64,000 nucleotides of DNA from Muriicola soli (GTDB lineage: Bacteria > Bacteroidota > Bacteroidia > Flavobacteriales > Flavobacteriaceae): the NCBI RefSeq assembly GCF_004139715.1, contig NZ_CP035544.1, positions 2,669,501-2,733,500 on the forward strand, given 5' to 3'. How positions within the stretch are numbered: position 1 is the stretch's first letter; every line of letters starts with the position of its first letter. Positions 1 through 10,417 of this stretch are shown here, piece by piece. The notes beneath the pieces are model-generated. The model ran no database searches. It saw only the letters and a program-made list of their open reading frames with translations, and had not been told where the DNA came from. The position numbers were made by a program, and so were the translations under genes.

Positions 1-210
1 TATCTCTTTAACGCCTTCGCCCTCACACAACTAAAAGCGTCAACGGTAAGTGCTTTTATCTATGTTCAGCCGCTGGTAGGGATCGTTTTTGCCGTTGCAA
101 GCGGGAAGGACGAATTAAGTCCTGTTAAGATTATTGCCGCCCTGATGGTTTGCCTTGGCGTTTATCTGGTGAGTAAAAAAGCTAAGCCAGATCCTTCGGT
201 GACTTCTTAA
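1..210 (+). CDS. EamA/DMT-family transporter, C-terminal end (partial)
   Basis: Open from the first base of the window in frame 1 to TAA at 208-210, leaving 69 residues of a gene that starts to the left. The fragment reads as the last two membrane helices of an EamA (drug/metabolite exporter) protein: the LKASTVSAFIYVQPL stretch and a final hydrophobic helix followed by a short Lys-rich tail are typical of that family's C-terminal repeat. Substrate cannot be told. Its last 29 bases overlap the 3' end of the convergent thioesterase gene. Confidence 0.7.
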   Translation, partial: YLFNAFALTQLKASTVSAFIYVQPLVGIVFAVASGKDELSPVKIIAALMVCLGVYLVSKKAKPDPSVTS

Positions 211-661
211 ATTTTCGAGTATCCTCCTTTGTAAGCAGTTTAAAGTTTTCAGCCCTTTCAAAATCCATAAATCTATTGAGAAGTTCTCCCTTTAGTGGAA
301 TTAATTTTCGGGTTTCCAGACTTATCCAGGCCCCCATCATTTCGCAGTGTGCCACATTCATGCCATCTGCCGTATAAAAATTGTGCTGAAATTCAAAAAA
401 CATTCCGTCTTCACTCATTCCCGTAACTTCAACTGATACTTTTATTGGCTTTCCGGGAAAAACTTCCTTGAAGTAATACATATGCTCGTAGAATACAACC
501 GGGCCTATTTGATGCTCAATTAAGGTTTTGTGATCAAATCCCATTTCCATGAGAAAAGCCATTCGGGTGTGACTCATAAAGTTGGTATATGCACTGTTGG
601 CCATATGGCGATTGGCATCCAGATCGCTCCATCTCACCTCAAATTCCTTTAAATAAGTCAT
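182..661 (-). CDS. Acyl-CoA thioesterase, 4HBT hotdog-fold family
   Basis: A 159-residue single hotdog domain, the usual size for 4-hydroxybenzoyl-CoA-thioesterase-like (FadM/YbgC-type) enzymes that hydrolyse acyl-CoA thioesters in the cytoplasm. The N-terminal RWSDLDANRHMANSAY stretch holds the family's conserved Asp and the start of the long central helix. Start ATG at 661 is chosen because the domain begins within ten residues of it. The gene stands alone on the minus strand, facing away from the nitronate monooxygenase gene and overlapping the EamA gene tail to tail. The acyl substrate is not predictable from sequence. Confidence 0.8.
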   Translation of the reverse strand: MTYLKEFEVRWSDLDANRHMANSAYTNFMSHTRMAFLMEMGFDHKTLIEHQIGPVVFYEHMYYFKEVFPGKPIKVSVEVTGMSEDGMFFEFQHNFYTADGMNVAHCEMMGAWISLETRKLIPLKGELLNRFMDFERAENFKLLTKEDTRKFKKSPKDLA

Positions 662-761
662 CTTTTTCCTTTTTAAAGCGGTAAAAATACCATTGTTTTC
701 TCTTTCTTCAGGAGCCTGTACAAAAAAATTAATCCCTATTTTTAGCGCCTAATTTGATCAG

Positions 762-1733
762 ATGAGTTCAAAACCAGCCTTTATAAAGTCGCTTTCCCTG
801 CCGGCCATTGCAGCACCTATGTTCCTGATTTCAGGACCCAATTTAGTTGTGGAATGTTGTAAAAACGGTATCGTTGGAACCTTTCCCGCCCTTAATCAGC
901 GTAGTAGCGAGGGCTTTGAAGAATGGTTGATAGAAATTAAGGAAGCCCTGTCTGCCTATGAAAAAGAGAGCGGTAAAAAAGCAGCTCCTTTTGGGGTGAA
1001 CCTCATTGTACATCCGACCAATCCCAGATTGGAGGCCGACCTAAAACTCTGTATCAAACACAAGGTGCCCATCATCATCACCTCCCTGGGAGCAGTATCA
1101 CAGGTAGTTGATGCCGTGCACAGTTACGGTGGACTCGTATTTCACGATATTATCAAAAAACGGCATGCTGAAAAGGCTGCCGAAGCCGGGGTAGACGGAT
1201 TGATTTTAGTAGCCGCAGGGGCCGGTGGCCATGCCGGTACGATAAATCCCATGTCCCTGGTAGCTGAGATCAAAAAATTCTTTGACAAAACCATTATCCT
1301 GTCAGGATGTATTTCCACCGGGCGTGACATTGCCTCTGCCATGCAAATGGGGGCAGACCTGGCTTATATGGGTACACGTTTTATCAATACAACCGAAAGT
1401 AAAGCCCCTGAAGAGTATCGCAAAATGATCATTGATGCCGGCGCAAGTGATGTGGTCTATACCGCCGCCATATCAGGAGTACATGCCAATTTTCTGGGTG
1501 CAAGTCTTAAGGCTGCAGGAATTTCCGAAGAAGATCTGAAAAAAGACCGGAAGATCGATTTTGGCAAAGAACTCGATACCGAAGCAAAAGCCTGGAAGAC
1601 CATTTGGTCAGCCGGACAGGGTGTGACTACTGTTGAGAATGTATTAGCCGTAGAAGAACTCGTATCTCAGCTTAAACATGAATTCAGGGAGGCTGTTGAG
1701 GCTCAATATCAACTTCTCAAGCTTTATCCCTAA
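762..1733 (+). CDS. Nitronate monooxygenase (NPD family, FMN-dependent)
   Basis: The 323-residue product matches the nitropropane-dioxygenase/nitronate monooxygenase TIM-barrel family, which uses FMN and O2 to oxidise alkyl nitronates such as propionate-3-nitronate. Visible features are the N-terminal AAPMFLISGPNL strand, GVNLIVHPTNPR near residue 78, the catalytic-His loop GAGGHAG near residue 155, and the phosphate-binding segment GADLAYMGTRF near residue 200. The protein is full length and cytoplasmic. It lies 11 bp upstream of the hydrolase gene, so the two are probably co-transcribed. Detoxification is the likely role; enoyl-reductase-like members of the same fold are the main alternative. 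Confidence 0.85.
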   Translation: MSSKPAFIKSLSLPAIAAPMFLISGPNLVVECCKNGIVGTFPALNQRSSEGFEEWLIEIKEALSAYEKESGKKAAPFGVNLIVHPTNPRLEADLKLCIKHKVPIIITSLGAVSQVVDAVHSYGGLVFHDIIKKRHAEKAAEAGVDGLILVAAGAGGHAGTINPMSLVAEIKKFFDKTIILSGCISTGRDIASAMQMGADLAYMGTRFINTTESKAPEEYRKMIIDAGASDVVYTAAISGVHANFLGASLKAAGISEEDLKKDRKIDFGKELDTEAKAWKTIWSAGQGVTTVENVLAVEELVSQLKHEFREAVEAQYQLLKLYP

Positions 1734-1744
1734 AGCCGTAATCC

Positions 1745-2704
1745 ATGCCGGAGCTGCAATCAAAGTACAAGCCCCCTTTACTCTTTAGGAATGGCCATGT
1801 TTCTACGGTTTATTATGGTTTATTTCGAAAAATCGACCATTTTGAACAAGAACGCGAACGCCTCGAACTTCCCGATGGAGATTTTATGGATCTCGACTGG
1901 AGTTTTGCAGAGCAGGCTTCTTCCAAAGTAGTAATCCTGCTTCACGGGTTGGAAGGGCACGGCCAAAGACCTTATATTACAGGTAGCGCAAAACACCTTA
2001 ATCAGGCGGGATACGACTGTTGTGCAGTTAATTTTCGGGGGTGCAGTGGGGAACCTAACCGACTTTATCGTTCCTACCATTCGGGGGCAACAGAAGATCT
2101 GGATGCAGTAGTTGAACATATATTGGGAAGCAAAACATATTCAGAACTGTATATCAAAGGCATTAGTTTGGGCGGGAACATGGTATTGAAATACGCAGGA
2201 GAAGGCAGGGAGCTTCCTCCCTCACTAAAGGCTATTGTTGCTGTTTCAGTACCGGTGGATCTACACAGTTCCCTCAAGGCTTTGATGCGATGGGAAAACA
2301 TCCCTTATGCCCGCAGATTTAGAAAACACCTGGTGGCTAAACTGAAGGCGAAACAGCCTCAATTTCCTGAACTATTGCCAGACCACGAAATCCATAAGAT
2401 CAAGACCCTGAAGGATTTTGATGATATCTACACCAGCAGAGCCCACGGTTTTGTAGATGCCCTTGATTATTACGCTCAGTGCAGTGCCTTGCAATTCCTC
2501 GACAATATCAGGACAAAGACGCTTATCATCAATGCCCGAAACGACTCGTTTTTGGGTCCGGAATGTTATCCTTATAAAGAGGCGGCTGCCAATGAAAATA
2601 TTTATCTGGAGGTTCCTGAATACGGAGGACATGTGGGGTTTTACGATGCCCAGAATATAGCCTATACTGAAAAAAGGGCGTTAAAGTTCTTCGAGCAAAA
2701 TTAA
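1745..2704 (+). CDS. Alpha/beta-fold hydrolase, YheT/ABHD1-3 type
   Basis: 319 residues with the layout of the YheT-like alpha/beta hydrolases. An oxyanion segment LLHGLEGHG lies at about residues 65-73, the nucleophile elbow GISLGG at 139-144 (Ser141), an acid residue in NARNDSFLGPE near 265 and the catalytic His in YGGHVGFY near 295. There is no signal peptide, so it acts in the cytoplasm. Family members are esterases with poorly defined substrates, probably lipid or acyl esters. It follows the nitronate monooxygenase gene by 11 bp and is followed by a separate lipoprotein gene. Confidence 0.85.
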   Translation: MPELQSKYKPPLLFRNGHVSTVYYGLFRKIDHFEQERERLELPDGDFMDLDWSFAEQASSKVVILLHGLEGHGQRPYITGSAKHLNQAGYDCCAVNFRGCSGEPNRLYRSYHSGATEDLDAVVEHILGSKTYSELYIKGISLGGNMVLKYAGEGRELPPSLKAIVAVSVPVDLHSSLKALMRWENIPYARRFRKHLVAKLKAKQPQFPELLPDHEIHKIKTLKDFDDIYTSRAHGFVDALDYYAQCSALQFLDNIRTKTLIINARNDSFLGPECYPYKEAAANENIYLEVPEYGGHVGFYDAQNIAYTEKRALKFFEQN

Positions 2705-2750
2705 GTAAGGGCGAATTTCATATCTTAGTAAGAACAAAATACATGTACCG

Positions 2751-3230
2751 ATGAAAAAAATACTACTGGCAGCGGTGTTGGGCTTTTTTGCTCTCAGTTG
2801 CGGCGAAAAGAAAGAAGAGAAAAAAGAGGGCTTTGAAATGAACAGGACCAAGTCTACGACCAGCGTCGATACGAAGTCGGAAGGCGTGCCGGTGGATATG
2901 GATAATAAAGGTATTGGTCCAATAACTGATCTGACATTTCCGGATGAAATAAATACGGAAATGGCTGCCCGGGGAGAAGCGAAATACAATGCTATCTGTA
3001 CGGCATGCCACATGGCCGAACAACGGATGATCGGTCCGGCTATGGCCGGAGTTTACGAAAGACGCAGTCCGGAATGGGTGATGAATATGATCTTAAATCC
3101 TGACGGCATGCTACGTGAGGATCCTATCGCCAAGGCGCTTTTGAAGGAGTATAACAACGCTATTATGCTCAATCAGAACCTTACCCAGGAAGAGGCCCGG
3201 GATATTGCGGAATATCTGAGAACACTCTAG
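2751..3230 (+). CDS. Cytochrome c (class I) lipoprotein
   Basis: 159 residues. An N-terminal Lys-Lys signal sequence ends in the lipobox LSC (Cys17), then comes a charged linker rich in Lys and Glu, then a single mono-heme domain with the attachment motif CTACH at residues 83-87. The distal Met ligand is probably in the MILNPDGML region. It is expected to be membrane-anchored on the periplasmic side and to shuttle electrons; the partner is unknown. The gene is followed by a clear intrinsic terminator at 3249-3291, so it forms its own transcription unit or ends the preceding one. Confidence 0.85.
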   Translation: MKKILLAAVLGFFALSCGEKKEEKKEGFEMNRTKSTTSVDTKSEGVPVDMDNKGIGPITDLTFPDEINTEMAARGEAKYNAICTACHMAEQRMIGPAMAGVYERRSPEWVMNMILNPDGMLREDPIAKALLKEYNNAIMLNQNLTQEEARDIAEYLRTL

Positions 3231-3248
3231 CCCTACTTAAAATACTGC

Positions 3249-3291
3249 AGTGCCCTTATCTTTCTATAAACGAAGTAAGGGCACTTTTTTT
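3249..3291 (+). terminator. Intrinsic terminator after the cytochrome c gene
   Basis: A perfect 10-bp inverted repeat, AGTGCCCTTA at 3249-3258 against TAAGGGCACT at 3276-3285, runs directly into seven T residues. It starts 19 bases after the stop codon of the cytochrome c lipoprotein gene. Confidence 0.85.
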
Positions 3292-3364
3292 GTCTAATCC
3301 GTGAGATTGAAGAAACCAGAATTAAGGACGTCAAAATTTTGTATTTTAAGATAAATTATTCGGG

Positions 3365-3688
3365 ATGTGGGAAGAAAAATTAAAGGTCTACGATGAATTA
3401 GTGAGCAGATGTTCCCGTTTTGAGCGCAAGGGGAAGTCTATGCCCTACACTTCTGCGAATGGGTACATGTTCTCACAACTAAATAAAGCCGGCGAGCTCG
3501 GCATCCGTTTTTCAAAAGAAATTCAGCAAAAATATCTGGAGGAGTACAACACCACTCTCTTTAAATCTTACAATTCGATTATGCAGGGGTATATCCTGAT
3601 CACGGAAGAAATGCTAAAAGATCCTGACCATGTGGTGGAGCTACTCAATATAAGTTTCGATTATGTGATGAGCCTCCCGCCAAAGTAA
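3365..3688 (+). CDS. Small TfoX/Sxy N-terminal-domain-like protein
   Basis: A 107-residue soluble protein with no signal peptide. The order of its parts resembles the TfoX N-terminal domain: SANGYMFSQLNKAGELGIRF corresponds to the family's glycine-rich hairpin, followed by a charged helix, then MQGYILITEEML and a C-terminal helix. In proteobacteria that domain is linked to competence regulation, but stand-alone copies in Bacteroidota have no known role, so no function is assigned. The start at ATG 3365 is the first available. The gene is isolated between a terminator and the beta-lactamase-like gene. Confidence 0.6.
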   Translation: MWEEKLKVYDELVSRCSRFERKGKSMPYTSANGYMFSQLNKAGELGIRFSKEIQQKYLEEYNTTLFKSYNSIMQGYILITEEMLKDPDHVVELLNISFDYVMSLPPK

Positions 3689-3735
3689 ATACGTTAACTT
3701 TCCTAAAATCATTCATCAATTAAAATCATAATCAA

Positions 3736-5079
3736 ATGAAATTCAGCTTATCTATTTTATTGTTGTTATTCCTTGTTGCTTCTCTCAGAGGACAGACGAT
3801 CAGCGAACAAGTTGAAAACTATACCGACACTTATGTCAAAACCGGAGATTTCAGCGGCTGTATTCTTATTAACAAAGCAGGACAGACAATTTACAGTGGT
3901 TGTTTTGGCAATGCCAACCAATCTTTTGGGGTCCCTAATTCGTTGCCAACCAAATTCAAAATTGGCTCAATTTCTAAACAGTTTACCGCTGCTGCCATTT
4001 TAGTGTTAGAGCAACAGGGGAAATTAAAAACCTCAGATAAATTATCTCGATTTTTTCCAAAAGTTCCGAAAGCCGAAAGGATTACCCTTGAGCAGCTCCT
4101 TACGCATACCTCAGGGATTACTGACATTTACAACATCCCGGATTTTAACCAGCTTTCCTTAAGGAATACGAAGATCTCCGATATAGCCGACTTAGTGCTG
4201 GAGCAGGAACTTGAATTTGAGCCTGGTTCTCAATACCGCTATTCAAATGGAGGATATGCCGTCCTTGCAGAATTAATTGAACGGGTAAGCGGAAAATTAT
4301 ACCAGGAATTCTTAAAAGAGCAACTTTTTGTTCCGTTGAAGATGGACCATACTGCCCATGCCCGTAGCAACGAAATAGTGGCAAATTTAGCAGTAGGATA
4401 CGATGCTCTGGATTACGAGGATCTTAAAATCACTACCTATCTCGATCCCGAAATCCTCAAAGGCGGAGGTTCTCTTTACAGCACCGTTGAAGACCTACAG
4501 CGTTGGATCAATTCTATCCGGGACAGATCATTACTCGAAGGATCGTCCTATGATAAGATGTTAGAAGACTACGGCAATGGTTACGGCCTTGGCATTTCTG
4601 TGTATACTTCTTATGAGCAGGACGTCTTTGGACACGATGGGCGGATCAACGGATATATTGCCGACTATCTTCACTATCGGGAAGCTGATGTCTCTATTAT
4701 AATTTTAGGAAATATTCAGACGGGCGTCGCTGATTTTTTCAGAAGCGATATAGCAGCCATCGTATTTGGCAAAGAGTACAGGAGCAGAGCAAAAACTGCT
4801 CTTCCAAAAATAGAGGGGGAAATAAATCCCATTCCCTATTTAGGAACCTACGCTTTTGGTCCCAACTTTAAGGTATATGTAGAATTGATAGACGGCAGCG
4901 TACAGGCAAGAGCCAACGAAGGAGGGTATTCCCAATTGGTGCCGCTCGAAGACGGCCGATTCTTCAGTCGGACCCTCTACGCCTACATTGATTTTAAAAA
5001 AGACCCATCAGGTACCATCGACAAAATGTTGTGGATCAACAACGACGGGAATACGTTTGAAGGAATAAAGGAAAAATAG
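3736..5079 (+). CDS. Secreted serine hydrolase, class C beta-lactamase/AmpC-like family
   Basis: 447 residues with a cleavable signal peptide (about residues 1-19). The penicillin-binding/AmpC catalytic signature is complete: S-x-x-K as SISK at 78-81, Y-S-N at 169-171, and H-D-G at 300-302 in place of K-T-G. The H-x-G form is common in esterase and D-aminopeptidase-like members of this family. A C-terminal domain of about 100 residues follows, as in many Bacteroidota homologues. It probably acts in the periplasm or outside the cell on peptides or esters. True beta-lactamase activity is possible but not favoured. Confidence 0.8.
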   Translation: MKFSLSILLLLFLVASLRGQTISEQVENYTDTYVKTGDFSGCILINKAGQTIYSGCFGNANQSFGVPNSLPTKFKIGSISKQFTAAAILVLEQQGKLKTSDKLSRFFPKVPKAERITLEQLLTHTSGITDIYNIPDFNQLSLRNTKISDIADLVLEQELEFEPGSQYRYSNGGYAVLAELIERVSGKLYQEFLKEQLFVPLKMDHTAHARSNEIVANLAVGYDALDYEDLKITTYLDPEILKGGGSLYSTVEDLQRWINSIRDRSLLEGSSYDKMLEDYGNGYGLGISVYTSYEQDVFGHDGRINGYIADYLHYREADVSIIILGNIQTGVADFFRSDIAAIVFGKEYRSRAKTALPKIEGEINPIPYLGTYAFGPNFKVYVELIDGSVQARANEGGYSQLVPLEDGRFFSRTLYAYIDFKKDPSGTIDKMLWINNDGNTFEGIKEK

Positions 5080-5183
5080 CATGTGCTATTCTGATACTCC
5101 ATTGATTTCCAAAAAAAAAGCTATTATTAAGTTTCCTTAGATAGAATAATGTACTTTAACATATAATCCATAAAGTTTAAATC

Positions 5184-5486
5184 ATGAAGAAAGCCATTTT
5201 TATTTCTCTGCTTTTATTTTTGTCCCTTAGTGTAAGTACACCTGTATTAGCGGCCAAAAAGGAACGGACTCCGGAACCTACCGAAATTCCAGCCGAAGTT
5301 AGAATAATGCTTGATCGCCTTGAAGAAATTAAGGCAATGGATAAATCCGATTTAAAACGGGCTGAGAAAAAGGCATTGCGCAAAGAAGTTAGAGCAATCA
5401 AAACACAATTGCGTACTACCGGCAACGGAATTTATATTTCTGCCGGAGCCTTGATCATTATTCTGTTACTCATTATCCTGCTCTGA
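5184..5486 (+). CDS. Hypothetical small membrane-anchored protein
   Basis: 100 residues. There is an N-terminal signal sequence (about 1-23), a basic-acidic helix-forming middle with many Lys, Arg and Glu residues (about 30-78), and a C-terminal hydrophobic helix of about 18 residues ending in LLIILL. This looks like a periplasmic coiled segment held in the membrane at its C terminus. I recognise no domain. It converges on two small minus-strand membrane-protein genes, and all three may belong to a stress or envelope group, but nothing in the sequence proves this. Confidence 0.65.
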   Translation: MKKAIFISLLLFLSLSVSTPVLAAKKERTPEPTEIPAEVRIMLDRLEEIKAMDKSDLKRAEKKALRKEVRAIKTQLRTTGNGIYISAGALIIILLLIILL

Positions 5487-5502
5487 GAAAACTGCTTATT
5501 TC

Positions 5503-5721
5503 CTATTTGCTGTCTGACTTGGCAAGCACAATACCTCCTATTGCGGCTATAACGGCAAAGCCGAGATAAAGATAAGATGTATTCTTTTGCTGCTTGTCTT
5601 CAGCTTTTAACTCCACTCCCAATACATCAACAGAAGAGGTGCTTTCGGAGAAGGAAGTAATGCCCGTATACCCCAGATATACCGCCAGGAGTAAAAGAAG
5701 GATGCCAATAATTCTTTTCAT
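5503..5721 (-). CDS. Small two-helix membrane protein (DUF3185-like)
   Basis: 72 residues with two predicted transmembrane helices, residues 1-21 and about 50-66, joined by a polar loop containing EDKQQKN. Size and layout resemble the DUF3185 family of small inner-membrane proteins with no known function. Start ATG at 5721 puts the first helix at the N terminus. It lies 10 bp downstream of the 55-residue membrane protein gene on the same strand, so the two are probably one transcript. Confidence 0.65.
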   Translation of the reverse strand: MKRIIGILLLLLAVYLGYTGITSFSESTSSVDVLGVELKAEDKQQKNTSYLYLGFAVIAAIGGIVLAKSDSK

Positions 5722-5731
5722 AAGGAAAGGT

Positions 5732-7338
<1,607 letters not shown>

Positions 7339-7380
7339 ATTTCTAAATTGAAAAAAAATTAATCGAATCCCTTCAATACT

Positions 7381-8202
7381 ATGAAGAAAGTTGGTTTGGC
7401 TTTGGGCGGAGGTGCTGTATTGGGAGCTGCCCACATAGGTGTGTTAAAAGCACTACAGGAAAAGGATCTCAACATACAATTCATAACAGGAACCAGTATA
7501 GGGGCATTTGTTGCCGCCCTTTATGCCTTTGGAAAAGACTGGAGTGAAATCAGGGATATTAGTTCTGAATTAAAGTGGATGGATATTACCAGCATCTCAC
7601 TTTCCAGGTACAGTTTGCTGTCTAATGAAAAATTCGGAGCGCTTATTACTGAACATATTGGAGAGAAGAATATTGAAGATTCGTCAATCCCTCTTGCCAT
7701 TATCGCTACGGATGCCGGCAGTGGTGAAAAGGTGATTCTGAGAAAAGGACCGGTTGCAGAAGCTGTGATGGCAAGTACCTGTATTCCCGGACTTTTTAAA
7801 CCGGTGAAGCTCGATGACCGAATGCTCTTAGATGGGGGAATTGTGGAAAATGTACCTATAAAAACACTCAGGAATATTGGAGCTGAATTTGTGATCGGGG
7901 TAGATCTCAATGCCAAACACGCTTATGAAGAACCCGGCAATATCCTGGATGTACTTTTAAACAGCTTTCACTTTATTATGCAGCAGGCGGCAAAATTACA
8001 AACCGAACATGCAGATCTCCTGATCAAACCCGATCTCTCGGCCTTCGGGAGAGCGGATACCAGCCAGATCGAGGGACTGATCCAAAAAGGCTATGAGGAC
8101 ACAAAAGACCTATTGGCCCAGAAAGAACTAAAGCTAAGCACGAATTGGTTTATAGAGAGCTGGAATAAATTCACAAATCTTTTTAGCAAAGAAGAAGGAT
8201 AG
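7381..8202 (+). CDS. Patatin-like phospholipase, RssA/NTE family
   Basis: 273 residues. The patatin hallmarks are intact: the glycine-rich oxyanion stretch GLALGGGAVLG near residue 5, nucleophile elbow GTSIG at 37-41 (Ser39), and the DGG of the catalytic dyad at 151-153 (Asp151). No signal peptide is seen, so it is a cytoplasmic lipid acyl hydrolase. It starts 42 bp after the helicase stop and may share its transcript. Natural substrates of bacterial RssA-type enzymes are poorly defined. Confidence 0.85.
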   Translation: MKKVGLALGGGAVLGAAHIGVLKALQEKDLNIQFITGTSIGAFVAALYAFGKDWSEIRDISSELKWMDITSISLSRYSLLSNEKFGALITEHIGEKNIEDSSIPLAIIATDAGSGEKVILRKGPVAEAVMASTCIPGLFKPVKLDDRMLLDGGIVENVPIKTLRNIGAEFVIGVDLNAKHAYEEPGNILDVLLNSFHFIMQQAAKLQTEHADLLIKPDLSAFGRADTSQIEGLIQKGYEDTKDLLAQKELKLSTNWFIESWNKFTNLFSKEEG

Positions 8203-8270
8203 TTACACGAATTGTTTACAACCTATTTATATTTTGCAGTAATTCCCTATTTTTAAGGAAATTCCAAACC

Positions 8271-8624
8271 ATGAAGATCAGATTTACCCTCTTCCTCCTC
8301 CTTTCTTTTACTATTCTTCAAATCAATGCGCAACGGCAATCACCTGCTTCAAGGCAAACGGAAATAGCTATAAACGCACTGCACATCACCGTTGATTCCT
8401 TTGAGGAATTGCAGGATGTTGACTGGAGTGAAATACGCGAAATATTCCGGGATAATAAGTCGGATGAAATCATATCCATAGGTTTTTCATTAAAGGATCA
8501 GATCCAGAGAAATAATTACACCATGGATTCCTTTGAATTTACCCTAAAAGGCAAGACCGAGGAAGTAGAATCTATGATCTCAAAAACGAAGAGGATAATT
8601 GCTTCTCTTGCAGAAAACCAATAA
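8271..8624 (+). CDS. Hypothetical secreted protein
   Basis: 117 residues with a signal peptide (about 1-20, ending in INA-Q) and a mostly helical, charged mature part. I recognise no domain. The middle contains the phrase LQDVDWSEIREIF, and the C terminus a Lys-rich helix. It is probably periplasmic. It sits 68 bp after the patatin gene and 42 bp before the DUF885-like gene, so it may be co-transcribed with the latter. No function is proposed. Confidence 0.6.
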   Translation: MKIRFTLFLLLSFTILQINAQRQSPASRQTEIAINALHITVDSFEELQDVDWSEIREIFRDNKSDEIISIGFSLKDQIQRNNYTMDSFEFTLKGKTEEVESMISKTKRIIASLAENQ

Positions 8625-8666
8625 GGGGTTGACTTACTTCTCCAAATTCATTTTAGTACAAAAACC

Positions 8667-10352
8667 ATGTTTAAGAAAGCTCTGCTCCAGATCATTTTCC
8701 TTTTCTTAACCTGTACCCTTTTTGGGCAGGCTGAACTAGTAAAAGTAAATAGTCCGGATACTTCGATAAGAACTTCTAAAAATATAGAAGCCTCATACGA
8801 TAAGTTGTTGCTTCTTTTTAAACAATGGCGTTCTTTTGAGACCCCTCCTATGAAAAATGGAGCACCTGATTATTCCGCTGAGACCTTTAAAACGCGGTGG
8901 CCCGTGTTCAAGGACCTCCAACAACAACTGATCACCATTGATACTACTAATTGGTCAATACCCCAAAGGGTAGACTGGACGTTGGTCTGGGCTGAGATGA
9001 ATGGATATGATTTTAACCACCGCATCCTGAAACCATGGGAGCGGGATCCTGCATATTACAAATCGGTTTGGGAATTTAGGTCTGATGTTCCCGCTCATGA
9101 AGGCCCTACCCACCATAAAACCCTGGAACTTTGGACCTACTCTTTCCCATTGTCAAAAGAAGAACGAGGTAATTTCTTAGGAGATCTCAGGGTAATCCCT
9201 CCCCTGAATATCCAGGCCAGACAAAACCTGATTGGAAATGCTAAAGAACTCTGGCAAGCCGGGATAAGGGTTATTGAGAATCAGTCGAACTCACTGGAAA
9301 AGATTCTCAATAAGGAAGGTATAGCAGAGGATGAGGAAATTAAGGCAGCCATACGGGAAGCTATCACCTCAACAAATAGTTTTGCCTCCTGGCTTGAAGA
9401 ACAGGCAATTACCAAAACCGGACCTTCAGGGATCGGTAAAGAAAATTACACCTGGTATCTCCAGAATGTGCATTTGGTTCCGCTTAGTTGGGAGGATGAA
9501 GTAATGCTCTTAAAACGGGAACTGGCCAGGGCCTGGACTTCTTTAAAACTGGAAGAACACAGAAACAGAAACCTTCCGCCTCTGGTGGCAGCCGCTAACC
9601 CTGAAGCATACGATCTTATGGCCAACAAAGCAGCCAGGAGCCTGCTTGATTTTCTTAAAACACAGAAGATCGTAACAGTAGAAGATTATTTTGAGCCTGC
9701 TTTAAGAGAACATCTTGGAAGTTTTGTTCCCGAAGCCAAACGAAATTTTTTCGTGATTGGGGAACACTATGATCCCAGACCACTGTATTCTCATTTCTAC
9801 CACTGGTTTGAACTGGCCCGTATGGACCTGGAACCTCATGCAAGTCCTATCAGGCGTGGCCCATTACTCTACAATATCTTTGATTCCCGAAATGAAGGAA
9901 CAGCAACAGCGGTGGAAGAACTCTTCATGCAAGCCGGCCTATACGACGATTCCCCGAGAAGCAGAGAAATCGTATATATCATGATTGCCCAAAGGGCTGC
10001 CAGAGGTCTGGGGTCTCTCTATGCCCACGCCAACGAAATGAGCATGGAAGAAGCAGGGGGTATCCATTCGGAATACACCCCCAGAGGATGGATGAAGACG
10101 GAAAAGGAATTATTGCTATTTGAACAACACCTCTATATGAGGCAACCGGGATACGGTACCAGTTATATCACCGGAAAATATTTGCTGGAAAGCGCCCTTG
10201 CCGATTATGCCAAAATGAAGGAAGATGTAGAGAAACCTTTTCAGATCAGGGAGTTTATGGACAGGTTAAATAGCATTGGGAACATTCCCATCTCTCTTGG
10301 GCATTGGGAAATGACAGGGCAGTTGGTGCATTTAAAAAATATTATAAAATAA
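8667..10352 (+). CDS. Secreted DUF885-like protein
   Basis: 561 residues with a signal peptide ending near FGQ (about residue 20). The overall length, alpha-helical character and the motif [16 protein letters not shown] near residue 410 resemble DUF885 proteins, a metallopeptidase-like family. The classic HExxH that many members carry is not visible here, so catalytic activity is uncertain. The next gene is a secreted M20-type hydrolase, and both may process extracellular peptides. The assignment is by general pattern only. Confidence 0.5.
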   Translation: MFKKALLQIIFLFLTCTLFGQAELVKVNSPDTSIRTSKNIEASYDKLLLLFKQWRSFETPPMKNGAPDYSAETFKTRWPVFKDLQQQLITIDTTNWSIPQRVDWTLVWAEMNGYDFNHRILKPWERDPAYYKSVWEFRSDVPAHEGPTHHKTLELWTYSFPLSKEERGNFLGDLRVIPPLNIQARQNLIGNAKELWQAGIRVIENQSNSLEKILNKEGIAEDEEIKAAIREAITSTNSFASWLEEQAITKTGPSGIGKENYTWYLQNVHLVPLSWEDEVMLLKRELARAWTSLKLEEHRNRNLPPLVAAANPEAYDLMANKAARSLLDFLKTQKIVTVEDYFEPALREHLGSFVPEAKRNFFVIGEHYDPRPLYSHFYHWFELARMDLEPHASPIRRGPLLYNIFDSRNEGTATAVEELFMQAGLYDDSPRSREIVYIMIAQRAARGLGSLYAHANEMSMEEAGGIHSEYTPRGWMKTEKELLLFEQHLYMRQPGYGTSYITGKYLLESALADYAKMKEDVEKPFQIREFMDRLNSIGNIPISLGHWEMTGQLVHLKNIIK

Positions 10353-10403
10353 TCCCTAACACATTGATATAATGCTTTAGTCTAATTCCTTAATATCAAT
10401 CTG

Positions 10404-10411
10404 TACATTTG
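10404..10411 (+). promoter_or_regulatory. Bacteroidota -7 box for the M20-family hydrolase gene
   Basis: TACATTTG fits TAnnTTTG exactly and ends seven bases before ATG 10418. It contains the TTG that would otherwise start the frame, so it argues for the ATG. The leader would be extremely short. Confidence 0.45.
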
Positions 10412-10417
10412 AATGCT